Shown: positions 7,809 through 16,973 of the stretch, in pieces
Numbering within the stretch: the first letter of the stretch is position 1
How the letters are laid out: each line of letters starts with the position of its first letter
Source of the DNA: Thiomicrorhabdus sp965602805
Lineage (GTDB): Bacteria > Pseudomonadota > Gammaproteobacteria > Thiomicrospirales > Thiomicrospiraceae
Direction of reading: 5' to 3'
DNA length: 64,000 nt
NCBI GenBank assembly: GCA_965602805.1
Contig: CBFCZK010000003.1
Span: 1 to 64,000, forward strand
Translations under genes and position numbers: made by a program
Notes under the pieces: model-generated
Databases searched by the model: none
Told to the model about the DNA's origin: nothing
The model's input: the letters and a program-made list of their open reading frames with translations, nothing else

Positions 7809-9431
7809 ATGAAACCCATTAAACAATTTTTCCGCATGATTAAAATCAATCGCGTTTTAACCTACTATCAAATTGATAAGATGGTTTTAAGCGATACCAA
7901 ATATAGCTGGTTAATTTGGCTGAACCTTATTTTCCCATGGAACTGGCGTAAAAAGTCCGTCGCTGGCCGTGGTGAACAAATTCGCCTGGCATTGGAAGAA
8001 CTTGGGCCGATTTTTATTAAATTGGGTCAAGCACTCTCTACCCGAAAAGATCTCTTGCCACACGACATCTCTTTAGAGTTAGTGAAATTACAGGACGACT
8101 GCCCGCCGTTTGATGAAGTCCACTCAAAACAGTTGATTGAAGAAGGTTTAAAGCAAACCGTTGAAGAGGCTTTTGCGGAGTTTGATCCAATCCCGATGGC
8201 CTCCGCTTCCATTGCGCAAGTCCATGCCGCCACGCTACACACTGGAACAGAAGTCGTGGTTAAGGTCGTCAGACCAGACATTAAGCCCATCATCGAACAA
8301 GATGTGGCCATCATGTTCGGCTTAGCCAAACTGTTTGAAGCCGCTGTGCAAATCGCCAAACGCCTACACCCTGTCGAAGTGGTTGCCGAGTTTGAAAAAA
8401 CCATTCTTGATGAACTCGACATGATGCGCGAAGCGGCTAATGCTACTCAGCTTAGACGTAATTTTGAAGACTCTGATTTGCTTTATGTGCCTGAGATTTA
8501 TTGGTCACACACCAGTCAAAGTGTTATGACCATGGAGCGCATCTACGGTATCCGTATTAGTGAAACTGAGAAACTGATTGAAGCCGGCATTGATTTAACT
8601 GACCTATCAGCCAAAGGCGTGGTGATTTTCTTTACCCAGGTCTTTAAACACAACTTCTTCCACGCCGACATGCACCCTGGAAATATCTTTGTTCTGCCAG
8701 ATGGTCGTTATGCTGCCATCGACTTCGGCATTATGGGTACGCTTGCCCCGGATGACCAACGCTACCTGGCAGAGAACTTTTTAGCGTTCTTTAACCGTGA
8801 TTACTTACGCGTTTCTGAACTGCATATTGAATCGGAGTGGGTACCGAAAGGCACCCGCGTTAATGAGTTTGAATCGGCGATTCGTTCTGTCTGCGAACCT
8901 ATTTGGGATCGTCCACTGAAAGATATCTCTTTTGGTTTAGTATTAATGCGCCTGTTCCAAACTGCTCGTCGTTTCGGCATGGAGGTACAACCACAGTTGG
9001 TGTTACTGCAAAAAACCCTATTGAATATTGAAGGCTTAGGCCGTCAGCTAGATGATGAACTTGATCTATGGGATACGGCAAAACCTTTCTTAGAAGATTG
9101 GATGCAGGAACGTGTTGGGCCAAAAGGTCTGGTGAAAAACATTAAAGCCAACCTGCCTTTCTGGATTGAACAAGCGCCGCAGATACCAGGCCTGTTACAC
9201 GCCAGTTTAAACAAACTAGCACACATGGACATGCATCAACAATCTGATCAGATTGCGCGTTTAGAGAAACAGATTGAGGCACAAACCACCGCACAACGCA
9301 ATCGTACCATTGGGGTGCTAATTATCTTGTTTGCATTGCTACCAGGCCTGGTCAATCAAGATTGGGTTAATGAAAGTTGGTTACAAATCGTACTCGTAGT
9401 CACCGGTGCTTACTTTATTATTAAAAAGTAA
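7809..9431 (+). CDS. ubiB: UbiB protein kinase-like ATPase
   Basis: Membrane-anchored member of the ADCK/UbiB atypical kinase family, needed for aerobic ubiquinone synthesis. The KxGQ motif appears as FIKLGQALSTRKDLLP. The alanine-rich nucleotide loop is PMASASIAQVHAA, and HADMHPGNIFV and AIDFGIMG hold catalytic and metal residues. Two C-terminal transmembrane helices lie about 500-518 and 522-538. 540 residues, normal. A perfect palindrome copy (9341-9352, read as PGLV) lies between the two helices, and a partial one is at 9185-9196. Confidence 0.96.
   Translation: MKPIKQFFRMIKINRVLTYYQIDKMVLSDTKYSWLIWLNLIFPWNWRKKSVAGRGEQIRLALEELGPIFIKLGQALSTRKDLLPHDISLELVKLQDDCPPFDEVHSKQLIEEGLKQTVEEAFAEFDPIPMASASIAQVHAATLHTGTEVVVKVVRPDIKPIIEQDVAIMFGLAKLFEAAVQIAKRLHPVEVVAEFEKTILDELDMMREAANATQLRRNFEDSDLLYVPEIYWSHTSQSVMTMERIYGIRISETEKLIEAGIDLTDLSAKGVVIFFTQVFKHNFFHADMHPGNIFVLPDGRYAAIDFGIMGTLAPDDQRYLAENFLAFFNRDYLRVSELHIESEWVPKGTRVNEFESAIRSVCEPIWDRPLKDISFGLVLMRLFQTARRFGMEVQPQLVLLQKTLLNIEGLGRQLDDELDLWDTAKPFLEDWMQERVGPKGLVKNIKANLPFWIEQAPQIPGLLHASLNKLAHMDMHQQSDQIARLEKQIEAQTTAQRNRTIGVLIILFALLPGLVNQDWVNESWLQIVLVVTGAYFIIKK
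9341..9352. repeat. dispersed palindrome near the end of ubiB
   Basis: Exact ACCAGGCCTGGT, extended on the right to GGTCA. Confidence 0.85.
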
Positions 9432-9667
9432 CCCTCTTGCAAGCCACTGCTTTCAAAGTAAAACCAGCGACACAACCCCGGTTCGTAATCATGAACCATT
9501 CATGACTAAAACTTGAATGTTTAGGGGTAACGCTAGAAGCCATACATCAACTATGGGATACTCTTTGAACACATTAAACTCTCCACTCAACTCACATAGC
9601 ATGTAACCATTAACCTCAAGCTGATTGGTAATGAAAGTATAGGTTCTTCTTTAAAAAGGATTTTAAA
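9432..9667. other. intergenic gap
   Basis: 236 bp between ubiB and the lipoprotein gene. I see no gene, tRNA or clear terminator. Confidence 0.5.
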
Positions 9668-10315
9668 ATGAAAAAAATATTATTCGTTACCTCTTTATTA
9701 CTGTTGCTCAGCGCTTGCGCCAGCCCTTACCCACTGGGCATGGATGAAAAACAGTGGACGGCACTTTCAGCCGATGAACGTAAGTCACTCCTTCTTAAAC
9801 AGCAACAGTATCGTGAAGAACAACGCCTGGTGCAAATGAAGGCTAATGCTGAAGCGCGTCAACTTAGAATTCAACAAGAGATGGCAGAAAGCAGACGTTT
9901 GGAAAAACTCTATAGCCACCCACAAAATGGCAATGTGATTATGGTTAATCTTTTAGGCGGACAGTATCATCATGGAAAGCGCGTTAAACGTTTGATGGAA
10001 GCCTCCTACCAAGTAGCGCGTGGTGAAATCAAAAAAATTGAATTGATTATCGAAGATACCAAGAAACACTACACATCGACCGAAACAGCTTATTTACGTT
10101 ATGATGCAAACGGCAATGGGGTATATATCTATTTAGACCACCCAAACTATCGTTCAAGCAAGCGAATTGCCCTGTTACGCGATGGCCATTGGCAGTGTGG
10201 TTCAAAATACACCAAGAATTTACATGGCTCTTACGAGCAGCTGCTGGGCGTTAAGTTGTTTGTGAAAGAGAGTGGCACAAGCTGCCGCTCAAACCATAAA
10301 CCCTACCGTCGCTAA
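9668..10315 (+). CDS. predicted lipoprotein, function unknown
   Basis: 215 residues with a clear lipoprotein signal: MKK, a Leu-rich segment, and lipobox LLSAC with Cys17. A charged, Gln/Glu/Arg-rich helical region follows (about 35-85), which may form a coiled coil. Then comes a beta-rich C-terminal half (MVNLLGGQYHHGKRV, YLRYDANGNGVYIYLD) with two late cysteines (GHWQCGSKY, SGTSCRS). AAAAGGA precedes the start. I do not recognise a named family. It stands before a secreted thioredoxin-fold gene on the same strand. Confidence 0.75.
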   Translation: MKKILFVTSLLLLLSACASPYPLGMDEKQWTALSADERKSLLLKQQQYREEQRLVQMKANAEARQLRIQQEMAESRRLEKLYSHPQNGNVIMVNLLGGQYHHGKRVKRLMEASYQVARGEIKKIELIIEDTKKHYTSTETAYLRYDANGNGVYIYLDHPNYRSSKRIALLRDGHWQCGSKYTKNLHGSYEQLLGVKLFVKESGTSCRSNHKPYRR

Positions 10316-10400
10316 TAATAACCATCCACGGCACGGCCTTTAGGCTCAGTCGTAATAAGATGAGCGAAACTAGACAAACTAGGACTCGCAATAAAGGAAA

Positions 10401-10934
10401 ATGATGAACAGACAACTCAAAACACTCATAATCGCTCTCATGCTTTCGTTTACAAGCCTGCAAGCCAATGCCAGCGGCTACTTACCGCTCGCGGTTGATT
10501 TGCAAAAAACAGCCGCCACGGCTGAAAAGCATCAAGTACCGATTGTTATTTTTGTGACGGCAACTTGGTGTAACTACTGTAAGAAATTAGAAGAAAACAT
10601 ACTTGAGCCGTTGTTTGTGACCACCGATTTAGAAAACTATGGTGCCTTTAGACAACTGCTATTGGATAAAGCCCACTGGATGATGAAAGATTTCGCCGGC
10701 AACGATATCGAGATGAAGACTTATGGTCCAAGCCTAGGTGTAAAAGTTGCACCCACCACGCTATTTTTTAACAGCAAGGGCGAGCAAATCGCTGAACCTA
10801 TTATTGGTTTAACGCTAGAAGAGTTTTATCCAGGTAATTTAGAAAAGTCGCTCAACCAGGCATTAGAAGCCCTAGGAAATCCGAAACGAGTCGATATCTA
10901 CAAAATGGTTAAAGAAAGCAAAGTAACCTATTGA
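10401..10934 (+). CDS. secreted thioredoxin-fold protein
   Basis: 177 residues. The signal peptide ends near QANA/SG (residue 24). The thioredoxin-like domain carries a redox motif in FVTATWCNYCKKLEE (Cys57, Cys60) and a cis-proline region VKVAPTTLFFNSKGE. It is probably a periplasmic SoxW/DsbE-like thiol protein (thioredoxin_2 type) that keeps or reduces disulfides of exported proteins. The partner is unknown; the upstream lipoprotein has two late cysteines, which is only suggestive. AAGGA precedes two adjacent ATGs. Confidence 0.75.
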   Translation: MMNRQLKTLIIALMLSFTSLQANASGYLPLAVDLQKTAATAEKHQVPIVIFVTATWCNYCKKLEENILEPLFVTTDLENYGAFRQLLLDKAHWMMKDFAGNDIEMKTYGPSLGVKVAPTTLFFNSKGEQIAEPIIGLTLEEFYPGNLEKSLNQALEALGNPKRVDIYKMVKESKVTY

Positions 10935-10969
10935 TTTAAAAATAAACGTCGAAAAACTAAGCTTGCAAT

Positions 10970-11006
10970 AAAAAGCCAGACATTCATAAGAGTGGCTGGC
11001 TTTTTT
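10970..11006 (+). terminator. rho-independent terminator
   Basis: AAAAAGCCAG paired with CTGGCTTTTTT around a short loop, ending in six T. Sits between convergent genes (10934 and 11136) and may serve both. Confidence 0.8.
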
Positions 11007-11135
11007 GCTGTAAACAGAAGAATAACGGAGTGGATTCACGTTCAAATAGATGATTCACGTGGAACATAAAATCGTTAAGAACTATAAACTAAGACGACAA
11101 CATACGCGATACAGTTTCTAACAGACTAGAAAAGC

Positions 11136-11714
11136 TTATCGAGTTCGGTAACGTGGTTCACTAAACAAAGGCACTGCATATTGAATGTTTTTATCATTCT
11201 CCAGAGTTTCCAGCAAAACATCATATGAAGCAGTCGGCTTGACATCAAATATCGCCATATTGGGATTGGGTAACTGGGTTAGCTTTTTAAAACCGTAAGT
11301 CGATTCAATACTGTGCAAATCATCTTCTTGGTAAGTCTTAATAATCAAACTACCGATAATGACCGCACTCGAACCGGATTGTTTATTCAATAACACCGGC
11401 ATAAAATCATAAACTTTACCGGCATGCGCTTTCTGTAAAGGTCCACACGTTTCAGGCGTAAACCAAGACTCTGCCGTTTGATAAATATGCCACGCCCCGT
11501 TACGCTCTAATAACGTCAATTCAAATTCCGCTGGAAATGATGTCAACGGTAATAAACTCGCAATACGTTTTGGTTCAGGTTGATAAGTGTGCTCTCCAGC
11601 CTTGTTTGCGACCTTAAAACAAGGTTCACCAAACGACCAGGCCTGGTGGCTTATCGACAGACCCAAAACTAGGATAAAAGTCTTTAGCAAAGTATTCTTT
11701 TGATTAGTAAGCAT
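11136..11714 (-). CDS. secreted protein with subtilase-propeptide-like C-terminus
   Basis: 192 residues. The signal peptide ends near HQAWS/FGEP (about residue 27). The middle is unrecognised. The last ~60 residues (DLHSIESTYGFKKLTQLPNP, IFDVKP, LLETLENDKNIQYAVPLF) have the pattern of the inhibitor_I9/subtilase propeptide fold, usually fused in front of S8 proteases. It starts two bases after the stop of the S8 protease gene, so it is surely co-transcribed. I infer a separately encoded chaperone or inhibitor for that protease; this is not proven. The dispersed palindrome (11636-11647) encodes QAW at the signal-peptide end. Confidence 0.6.
   Translation of the reverse strand: MLTNQKNTLLKTFILVLGLSISHQAWSFGEPCFKVANKAGEHTYQPEPKRIASLLPLTSFPAEFELTLLERNGAWHIYQTAESWFTPETCGPLQKAHAGKVYDFMPVLLNKQSGSSAVIIGSLIIKTYQEDDLHSIESTYGFKKLTQLPNPNMAIFDVKPTASYDVLLETLENDKNIQYAVPLFSEPRYRTR
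11636..11647. repeat. dispersed palindrome in the secreted-protein gene
   Basis: Exact ACCAGGCCTGGT at the signal-peptide end, read as QAW on the minus strand. Confidence 0.85.
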
Positions 11715-11716
11715 GA

Positions 11717-13747
11717 TTAATGTCCATAAAAGTTAAGTGACCATTTAGTGAGTCTTCCCTCACCTTCTACACCATCATCTAAATCGCGGATAATGAGTTT
11801 CCAATCCCCATTAATGGGCTCACCATAGAAAGCATGACTGATAAGCGTTAAGTCATTCATGTCATAACCCACTTGATACGCATTAAATGGTGTTAGTAGA
11901 ATACTTTGTGTGCCTGCCGGAGATTCTAAAATAATCTGATAATCACTGATATCGATATCACCAGCCACCACTGCGTTAACAGTTAAAGTCAATGTCACAC
12001 TTTCAGCAATATTAGTTTCAGTAACATTATGCGTTCGAGTAATACCAGTCGCGTTATTATCAGGTATCGTTAGTGATTCAGTAAAAGGTCCTTTAACAAC
12101 CGTTTTCAATGCAGGTAAAGTCGTCCATTCTAACGCCATTGTCATCGCGGCATCAATATCCACTGCACCAAAGCCGTAAGCATTGCTGTATTTATAACCC
12201 ACCGCATTCGTGACCCATCCGGATTCCAAGGTTACTTCAACCCCATCAATAGTTATCTTCTTGCTCAAAAGAGCTGGATCTATCTGACGAGCTGTCGTCG
12301 CTAAAATATGCTTAACCTCACGCCAATTCAAATCTGGATTGGCTTCCAATAATAATGCAACGGCCCCGCTGACCATCGGTGTGGCCGCTGAAGTGCCAAC
12401 AAACCCAGCAACATAATCACAATTCGTATCGTAGCTAGCCCACGTTGTACTAAAACCACTCGCACAACCACTTTGATCGGTCGTCAGTATCGACTGTGAA
12501 TCGCCACCTGGTGCAGACAACCATAACGCGGAACCCGTATTTGAATAACTGGCTCGAACATCATCGGCATTAAACGCCCCTATCACCATTTCATAAGGAG
12601 AAGCGTGTTCCGCTTCCATATTGACGTTATAACAGGTTACATTGTTAGTATCGGCTTGCAAGCATTCAGTCGCCGTAAAAGCATCACCGCCATCAAATTC
12701 ATTACCACCAGCCTTAACGTAAATAGCCCCCTTAATAACCCCCTCAGATAAACGTAGATTATTGGTTCCCCACTCCATGGCACCGATTAAGGAATCATAG
12801 TAAGCTAAATCACCGCCGCTTGGCACAAGATCAGGGTTTCTACCATAACTTTTATTGAACACGTCAACATCCATAGAGCTCAAACCTGAAAAGCTACTCA
12901 CAGAATCCGCATAGCCCAAAGAGGCCAACTCTTCATTAAAGTCCTGCGTAGCTAGGAAATTAAATCCTTTCAATTCAACACTGGGAGCAACACCCCAAAT
13001 ACCAATCTCATTTCCACCCCGAGCACCCGCTAAACCCGCGACACTTGTACCGTGATCGCCATCCGTATTAGTTGCTGTCGGGTCGAACTGGCCTTTGGTA
13101 TTATTTGGATAACCAAAGTTATAAGAACCATTCAGAACCACATTCTCAGTTAGATCGGCATGTACTATCTCTAGACCAGTATCGATAATTGCAATTTCAA
13201 TACCATTACCCGTGTAACCTTTTGCATAACGGTCCGTACCGAGTAATGCACCCATTGCACCAATATCTGCACCAGCAGTACCAGTGCCCGTAATCGTTGC
13301 TTGTCCTGTATTCTCTAAATACCATTGATCGGAAATTAAAGGATCATTTAAAGCATCTATTGGGTTAATCAATAAAGTCACTGTCGCGCTATCAGAATCA
13401 CCGTCTATATCTGTTAAAGCATAGGTAAAGCTGTCTGTTCCAACAAAGCCTAAAGCAGGGTAATAGGTAAAACTTCCATCACTATTAACAGTAGCACTTC
13501 CCTGCGCAGGCTCTGTGGCTAAGACCCAGACATTGCCTCCATCAGCACTTAACGTGTCATTACTGGCCAAACTACCACCGATAGGCTCATCCGTATCGAG
13601 TGTAAAACGATCATCTACCGCTACCGGAGCCGTAATTGGCACAATTACAGGCTCCGACACGGACTCTGAATCACCTCCGCCACCTCCACCACAACTGGCA
13701 AGCATAAACAGAACCAAAACACTTGATACAATTTTCATATAAAACAT
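11717..13747 (-). CDS. subtilisin-like (S8) serine protease lipoprotein
   Basis: 676 residues. Lipobox MLASC gives Cys19, followed by a glycine run. Domains: a cadherin-like/Big_9 repeat (about 40-128, with FTYYPALGFVGTDSFTYALTD), an S8 catalytic domain (about 140-535), and a C-terminal P/Homo-B (proprotein convertase) domain (about 550-676, ending LTKWSLNFYGH). The catalytic triad is Asp189 in IAIIDTG, His232 in DGDHGTSVAG and Ser453 in GTSAATPMVSG, with oxyanion Asn349 in AGGNEF. No I9 propeptide precedes the catalytic domain. Likely kexin-like, anchored in the outer membrane or exported. Confidence 0.92.
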   Translation of the reverse strand: MFYMKIVSSVLVLFMLASCGGGGGGDSESVSEPVIVPITAPVAVDDRFTLDTDEPIGGSLASNDTLSADGGNVWVLATEPAQGSATVNSDGSFTYYPALGFVGTDSFTYALTDIDGDSDSATVTLLINPIDALNDPLISDQWYLENTGQATITGTGTAGADIGAMGALLGTDRYAKGYTGNGIEIAIIDTGLEIVHADLTENVVLNGSYNFGYPNNTKGQFDPTATNTDGDHGTSVAGLAGARGGNEIGIWGVAPSVELKGFNFLATQDFNEELASLGYADSVSSFSGLSSMDVDVFNKSYGRNPDLVPSGGDLAYYDSLIGAMEWGTNNLRLSEGVIKGAIYVKAGGNEFDGGDAFTATECLQADTNNVTCYNVNMEAEHASPYEMVIGAFNADDVRASYSNTGSALWLSAPGGDSQSILTTDQSGCASGFSTTWASYDTNCDYVAGFVGTSAATPMVSGAVALLLEANPDLNWREVKHILATTARQIDPALLSKKITIDGVEVTLESGWVTNAVGYKYSNAYGFGAVDIDAAMTMALEWTTLPALKTVVKGPFTESLTIPDNNATGITRTHNVTETNIAESVTLTLTVNAVVAGDIDISDYQIILESPAGTQSILLTPFNAYQVGYDMNDLTLISHAFYGEPINGDWKLIIRDLDDGVEGEGRLTKWSLNFYGH

Positions 13748-13972
13748 TACGTTACCAACAATTAAGCACTACACAAGACGACTCATTAAATAGCCCGAAA
13801 AAACTAAAATATCTACAACACCAAACCCTGTAAAGACCTTCCATTTTTGATGTTTCTATAAATTCTAAACGAAACATGCCAAGCAACACAGCATTAACAC
13901 TTACTATAGAATTAAAACGTAAATAATATTGAGCAAAATCAATTAATAGGCATAAAAAGCTTTTAAAAAAAC

Positions 13973-14010
13973 AAAAAAGCCCGCGTTTACAGAAGTAAAC
14001 GCGGGCTTTT
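13973..14010 (-). terminator. terminator of tRNA-Met
   Basis: AAAAGCCCGCGTTTAC and its exact complement separated by four bases; the plus-strand A run becomes the U tract. It begins 7 bp beyond the tRNA 3' end. Confidence 0.9.
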
Positions 14011-14016
14011 AAAATA

Positions 14017-14093
14017 TGGTGGCTACACCGGGATTTGAACCTGGGACCCCATCATTATGAGTGATGTGCTCTAACCAACTGAGCTATGTAGCC
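14017..14093 (-). tRNA. tRNA-Met (CAT)
   Basis: 77-nt cloverleaf with an encoded CCA. On the minus strand it starts GGCTACATAGCTCAG; the anticodon arm CATCA-CTCATAA-TGATG gives CAT, and the T arm holds GGTTCAAATCC. It matches the elongator tRNA-Met type of E. coli. The acceptor stem GGCTACA/TGTAGCC is complete. Confidence 0.96.
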
Positions 14094-14171
14094 AAATGTG
14101 CGCGTATTATAGAACCTACCAGAAATATGTCAACCAAATAGCGATACTATTTGAGACTTTTTTTACAACTG

Positions 14172-14183
14172 ACCAGGCCTGGT
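14172..14183. repeat. dispersed palindrome, intergenic
   Basis: Exact ACCAGGCCTGGT. The left flank TACAACTG resembles the flank TACAATTG of the copy at 140. Confidence 0.85.
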
Positions 14184-14241
14184 AACTTTTGAAATCAATT
14201 CAAAATTGAATTCACCTCAACAAAGGTCTTTTAGCACCATA

Positions 14242-14362
14242 ATTTTGGATTTATTAGGCTGGAGTGCGTGTGCAAGACAAGGCAATAAAATGTGAGCTTA
14301 CAAGTGTAAGTGATCATTTTTTAACGCAGTATTGTACGTGCTCTCCAGCCTAAGAAACCAAA
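14242..14362. repeat. structured inverted-repeat element, copy B
   Basis: About 120 bp ending at the ychF stop codon. Outer arms TTAGGCTGGAG (14254-14264) and CTCCAGCCTAA (14343-14353) are exact complements and extend outward (ATTTTGG / CCAAAAT) with few mismatches. An inner hairpin is built on CTTAC-AAGT-GTAAG. The core CAAGGCAATAAAA ... TTTTAACGCAG parallels copy A. Confidence 0.65.
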
Positions 14363-14364
14363 AT

Positions 14365-15456
14365 TTAGACGTTGAAGCGGAAATGCATTACATCCCCGTC
14401 TTTAACGATGTACTCTTTACCTTCTAAACGCTGTTTACCGGCCGTCTTGGCACCTGCATCGCCGTTAAATTCAATAAAGTCTTCATAGGCCGTTACTTCT
14501 GCACGGATAAAGCCTTTTTCAAAGTCTGTGTGAATCACGCCAGCGGCTTGTGGTGCAGTAGCACCCTTCTTGACAGTCCAAGCGCGAACTTCTTGAACAC
14601 CTGCGGTGAAGTAAGTTTGTAGCCCTAGTAACTCGTAACCTGCGCGAATGACACGATTTAAGCCTGGTTCATCTTGCCCCATACCTTCTAAGAAATCTGC
14701 CTTGTCTTCTTCATCTAACTCGGCAATCTCTTCTTCTAGTGATGCACAAACCGCAACAACAATCGCGCCCTGCTTAGCAGCTAATTCAGTGACGGCATCT
14801 AGCAGTGGATTGTCTTCAAAGCCATCTTCATTAACGTTGGCAATATACATCATTGGTTTAACGGTCAACAAGTGTAAGTCCTGAAGTTCAAGCAATTCGT
14901 CTTCAGTTAATCCCATTAGACGTATCAGCGTACCGTCTTGAATTTCATTTGAAATTTTCTCAAGCAGTGCATAACGCGCAGCCGCTACTTTGTCACCACT
15001 GTTGGCAATACGCTTAACTTTAGAGATGGCCTTATCGATTGATTCCATATCCGCCAGAGCAAGCTCCATATTAATGATGTCAATATCGTTAATAGGGTCT
15101 ACTTTGCCGGCCACATGCACAATATCATCATTTTCAAAACAACGAACGACCTGGACGATTGCATCTGTTTCACGGATATTGGCTAAGAATTTATTACCTA
15201 AACCCTCGCCTTTAGAAGCGCCTTCTACCAAACCGGCGATATCCATAAAATCGACTGTCGCAGACATAACGCGTTCTGGATTAACGATTGCAGCCAAAGC
15301 TGTTTCACGAGCATCAGGGACTGGAACAACCCCAACATTCGGCTCAATAGTACAGAATGGGTAGTTTGCAGATTCAATTCCTGCGTTGGTTAACGCATTA
15401 AATAGAGTTGATTTTCCAACATTTGGTAATCCAACGATTCCACATTTAATTGCCAT
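14365..15456 (-). CDS. ychF: redox-responsive GTPase/ATPase YchF
   Basis: Obg-related OLA1/YchF P-loop protein of 363 residues, ribosome-associated and mostly ATP-specific. G1 is GLPNVGKSTLFNAL at residues 8-21, and DIAGLV is the G3 region. An alpha-helical insertion follows (VHVAGKVDPINDIDIINMEL), then a C-terminal TGS domain ending YIVKDGDVMHFRFNV. It follows pth on the minus strand by 52 bp, the classical pth-ychF pair. AGGAGAG precedes the start. Confidence 0.97.
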   Translation of the reverse strand: MAIKCGIVGLPNVGKSTLFNALTNAGIESANYPFCTIEPNVGVVPVPDARETALAAIVNPERVMSATVDFMDIAGLVEGASKGEGLGNKFLANIRETDAIVQVVRCFENDDIVHVAGKVDPINDIDIINMELALADMESIDKAISKVKRIANSGDKVAAARYALLEKISNEIQDGTLIRLMGLTEDELLELQDLHLLTVKPMMYIANVNEDGFEDNPLLDAVTELAAKQGAIVVAVCASLEEEIAELDEEDKADFLEGMGQDEPGLNRVIRAGYELLGLQTYFTAGVQEVRAWTVKKGATAPQAAGVIHTDFEKGFIRAEVTAYEDFIEFNGDAGAKTAGKQRLEGKEYIVKDGDVMHFRFNV

Positions 15457-15508
15457 TGAGTTCTCTCCTAATGAAATAAGGCTGAAGGCTTAGATTTAAG
15501 CTAATTTA

Positions 15509-16081
15509 TTATTTGGTATGCAGAATGTGCATGGCTTTTTGAAGATCACCCGACACTAATTCCGGAATGACCTTACTGGCTTGATAGCTGATATCTTCAA
15601 TCAACTGAAAATCCGGTTTTGAAGGTGCTTTGAGGACATAGTCCACTACTTGATCACGATGCCCGGGATGGCCGACTCCCAATCGTAAACGCACAAAACT
15701 GTTACCCATGGCCGCAATGGTATCGCGCAGGCCATTATGCCCGCCGTGTCCACCACCTACTTTTAATTTGGCGACACCTGGGTCTAAATCCAACTCATCA
15801 TGAGCGACTAAAATGGATTCAACTGGAATTTTATAGAACTTAGCGATAGCTTGAATAGATTGACCACTGCGGTTCATAAAGGTGGCTGGTTTTAATAACC
15901 AGAAATCCATGCCATTGGATTGTACGCGAGCGATATGTCCAAGAAATTTGGTCTCTGGACGAAATACAACACCGTATTGGCGCGCTACTTCGTCCACAAA
16001 CCAAAAACCGGCGTTATGTCGGGTCTGCTCGTATTTTTCGCCTGGATTTCCCAGACCAACAATAAGTTGAACAGATGACAT
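15509..16081 (-). CDS. pth: peptidyl-tRNA hydrolase
   Basis: Releases tRNA from peptidyl-tRNA after premature drop-off; essential and cytoplasmic. Signatures are VGLGNPGEKYEQTRHNAGFW (with the catalytic His), KPATFMNRSG, HDELDLDPG and GGGHGGHNGLRD. Length 190 is normal. It lies between rplY and ychF in the usual order, 47 bp after rplY. Confidence 0.97.
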   Translation of the reverse strand: MSSVQLIVGLGNPGEKYEQTRHNAGFWFVDEVARQYGVVFRPETKFLGHIARVQSNGMDFWLLKPATFMNRSGQSIQAIAKFYKIPVESILVAHDELDLDPGVAKLKVGGGHGGHNGLRDTIAAMGNSFVRLRLGVGHPGHRDQVVDYVLKAPSKPDFQLIEDISYQASKVIPELVSGDLQKAMHILHTK

Positions 16082-16128
16082 AAGCCGGCTCTCGTTTGCT
16101 TAAAATTAAATAGTAACTAAAGTACTAA

Positions 16129-16713
16129 TTAACTTGAACGCTTTCCTTTACCAATGTTTACGATCGATTGATCGTAATCAGAGCTACCGTGCGAAAGTGC
16201 TGTAATACTAACGCCTTCAGGCAATACGATTTCAGATAGGCGCATGCTTGAACCTTCTTCCATAGTAGAAACGTCAACGTTAATAGCCGTAGGTAAGTTT
16301 TTAGCAAGACAGCTTACTTCTACAGTTGATTGTAGGAATGACATCAACCCACCGGCTTTAACACCTGGAGAGACTGCTTTACCAACAAAAGTAAGAGGTA
16401 TTTTCTTAACAAGAACATTGTCTGCTGCGCGCTGAAAGTCGATGTGAAACGCTGCACCGGTAGATGGGTGACGCTGCATATCTTTAATAACACAAGTTTC
16501 AGTTTCTCCACCCTCAATTTCAAGGGTTAACACAGTGTTAAAAATTGATTCATTTTCTAATGCATGCTTAACAAAGTTAGCTGCTAAAGATACTGATACT
16601 GCATCTTTTCCTGCACCGTAAACTACGGCTGGTACTTTATTCGCATGACGAAGGCGGCGGCTCGCACCTTTCCCTTCATCAGTACGGATTTCTGCTGTCC
16701 AAATATGGCTCAT
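16129..16713 (-). CDS. rplY: 50S ribosomal protein L25/Ctc
   Basis: 5S-rRNA-binding protein in the long (Ctc, two-domain) form, 194 residues from the chosen start. The open frame extends to 16764, but the ATG at 16713 has a strong site (GGAGAGA) at the right distance and gives the normal start MSHIWTAEIRTDEGKGASRR. Family signatures are RHANKVPAVVYG and HIDFQRA. It comes between prs and pth, as in many gammaproteobacteria. Confidence 0.95.
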   Translation of the reverse strand: MSHIWTAEIRTDEGKGASRRLRHANKVPAVVYGAGKDAVSVSLAANFVKHALENESIFNTVLTLEIEGGETETCVIKDMQRHPSTGAAFHIDFQRAADNVLVKKIPLTFVGKAVSPGVKAGGLMSFLQSTVEVSCLAKNLPTAINVDVSTMEEGSSMRLSEIVLPEGVSITALSHGSSDYDQSIVNIGKGKRSS

Positions 16714-16923
16714 GTTTTTCTCTCCAATAACGATAGTTTTCTGATTGACGGATGAATCCAGCAATCTGTTTTTTTAATGAAACTATCTAATTTCTAATGT
16801 CTTACCGTTTGCGACCAACCGTAAGGGAAGTCGGGGATTATACTCAAATAAATATTTTATGCCACTTTTTTTATGCATTTTTATTAAAACAATCAACAAC
16901 TTCAAGGCAAATATTTCGGGCAT

Positions 16924-16950
16924 AAAAAAACGCCCATAAAGAGCGCTTTT
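16924..16950 (-). terminator. probable terminator after prs
   Basis: On the minus strand AAGCGCTC pairs with GGGCGTTT, with two G-U pairs, and a run of seven T follows. Sits between prs and rplY. Confidence 0.6.
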
Positions 16951-16973
16951 CGAAAAGTGACGACTTTTAAAGC

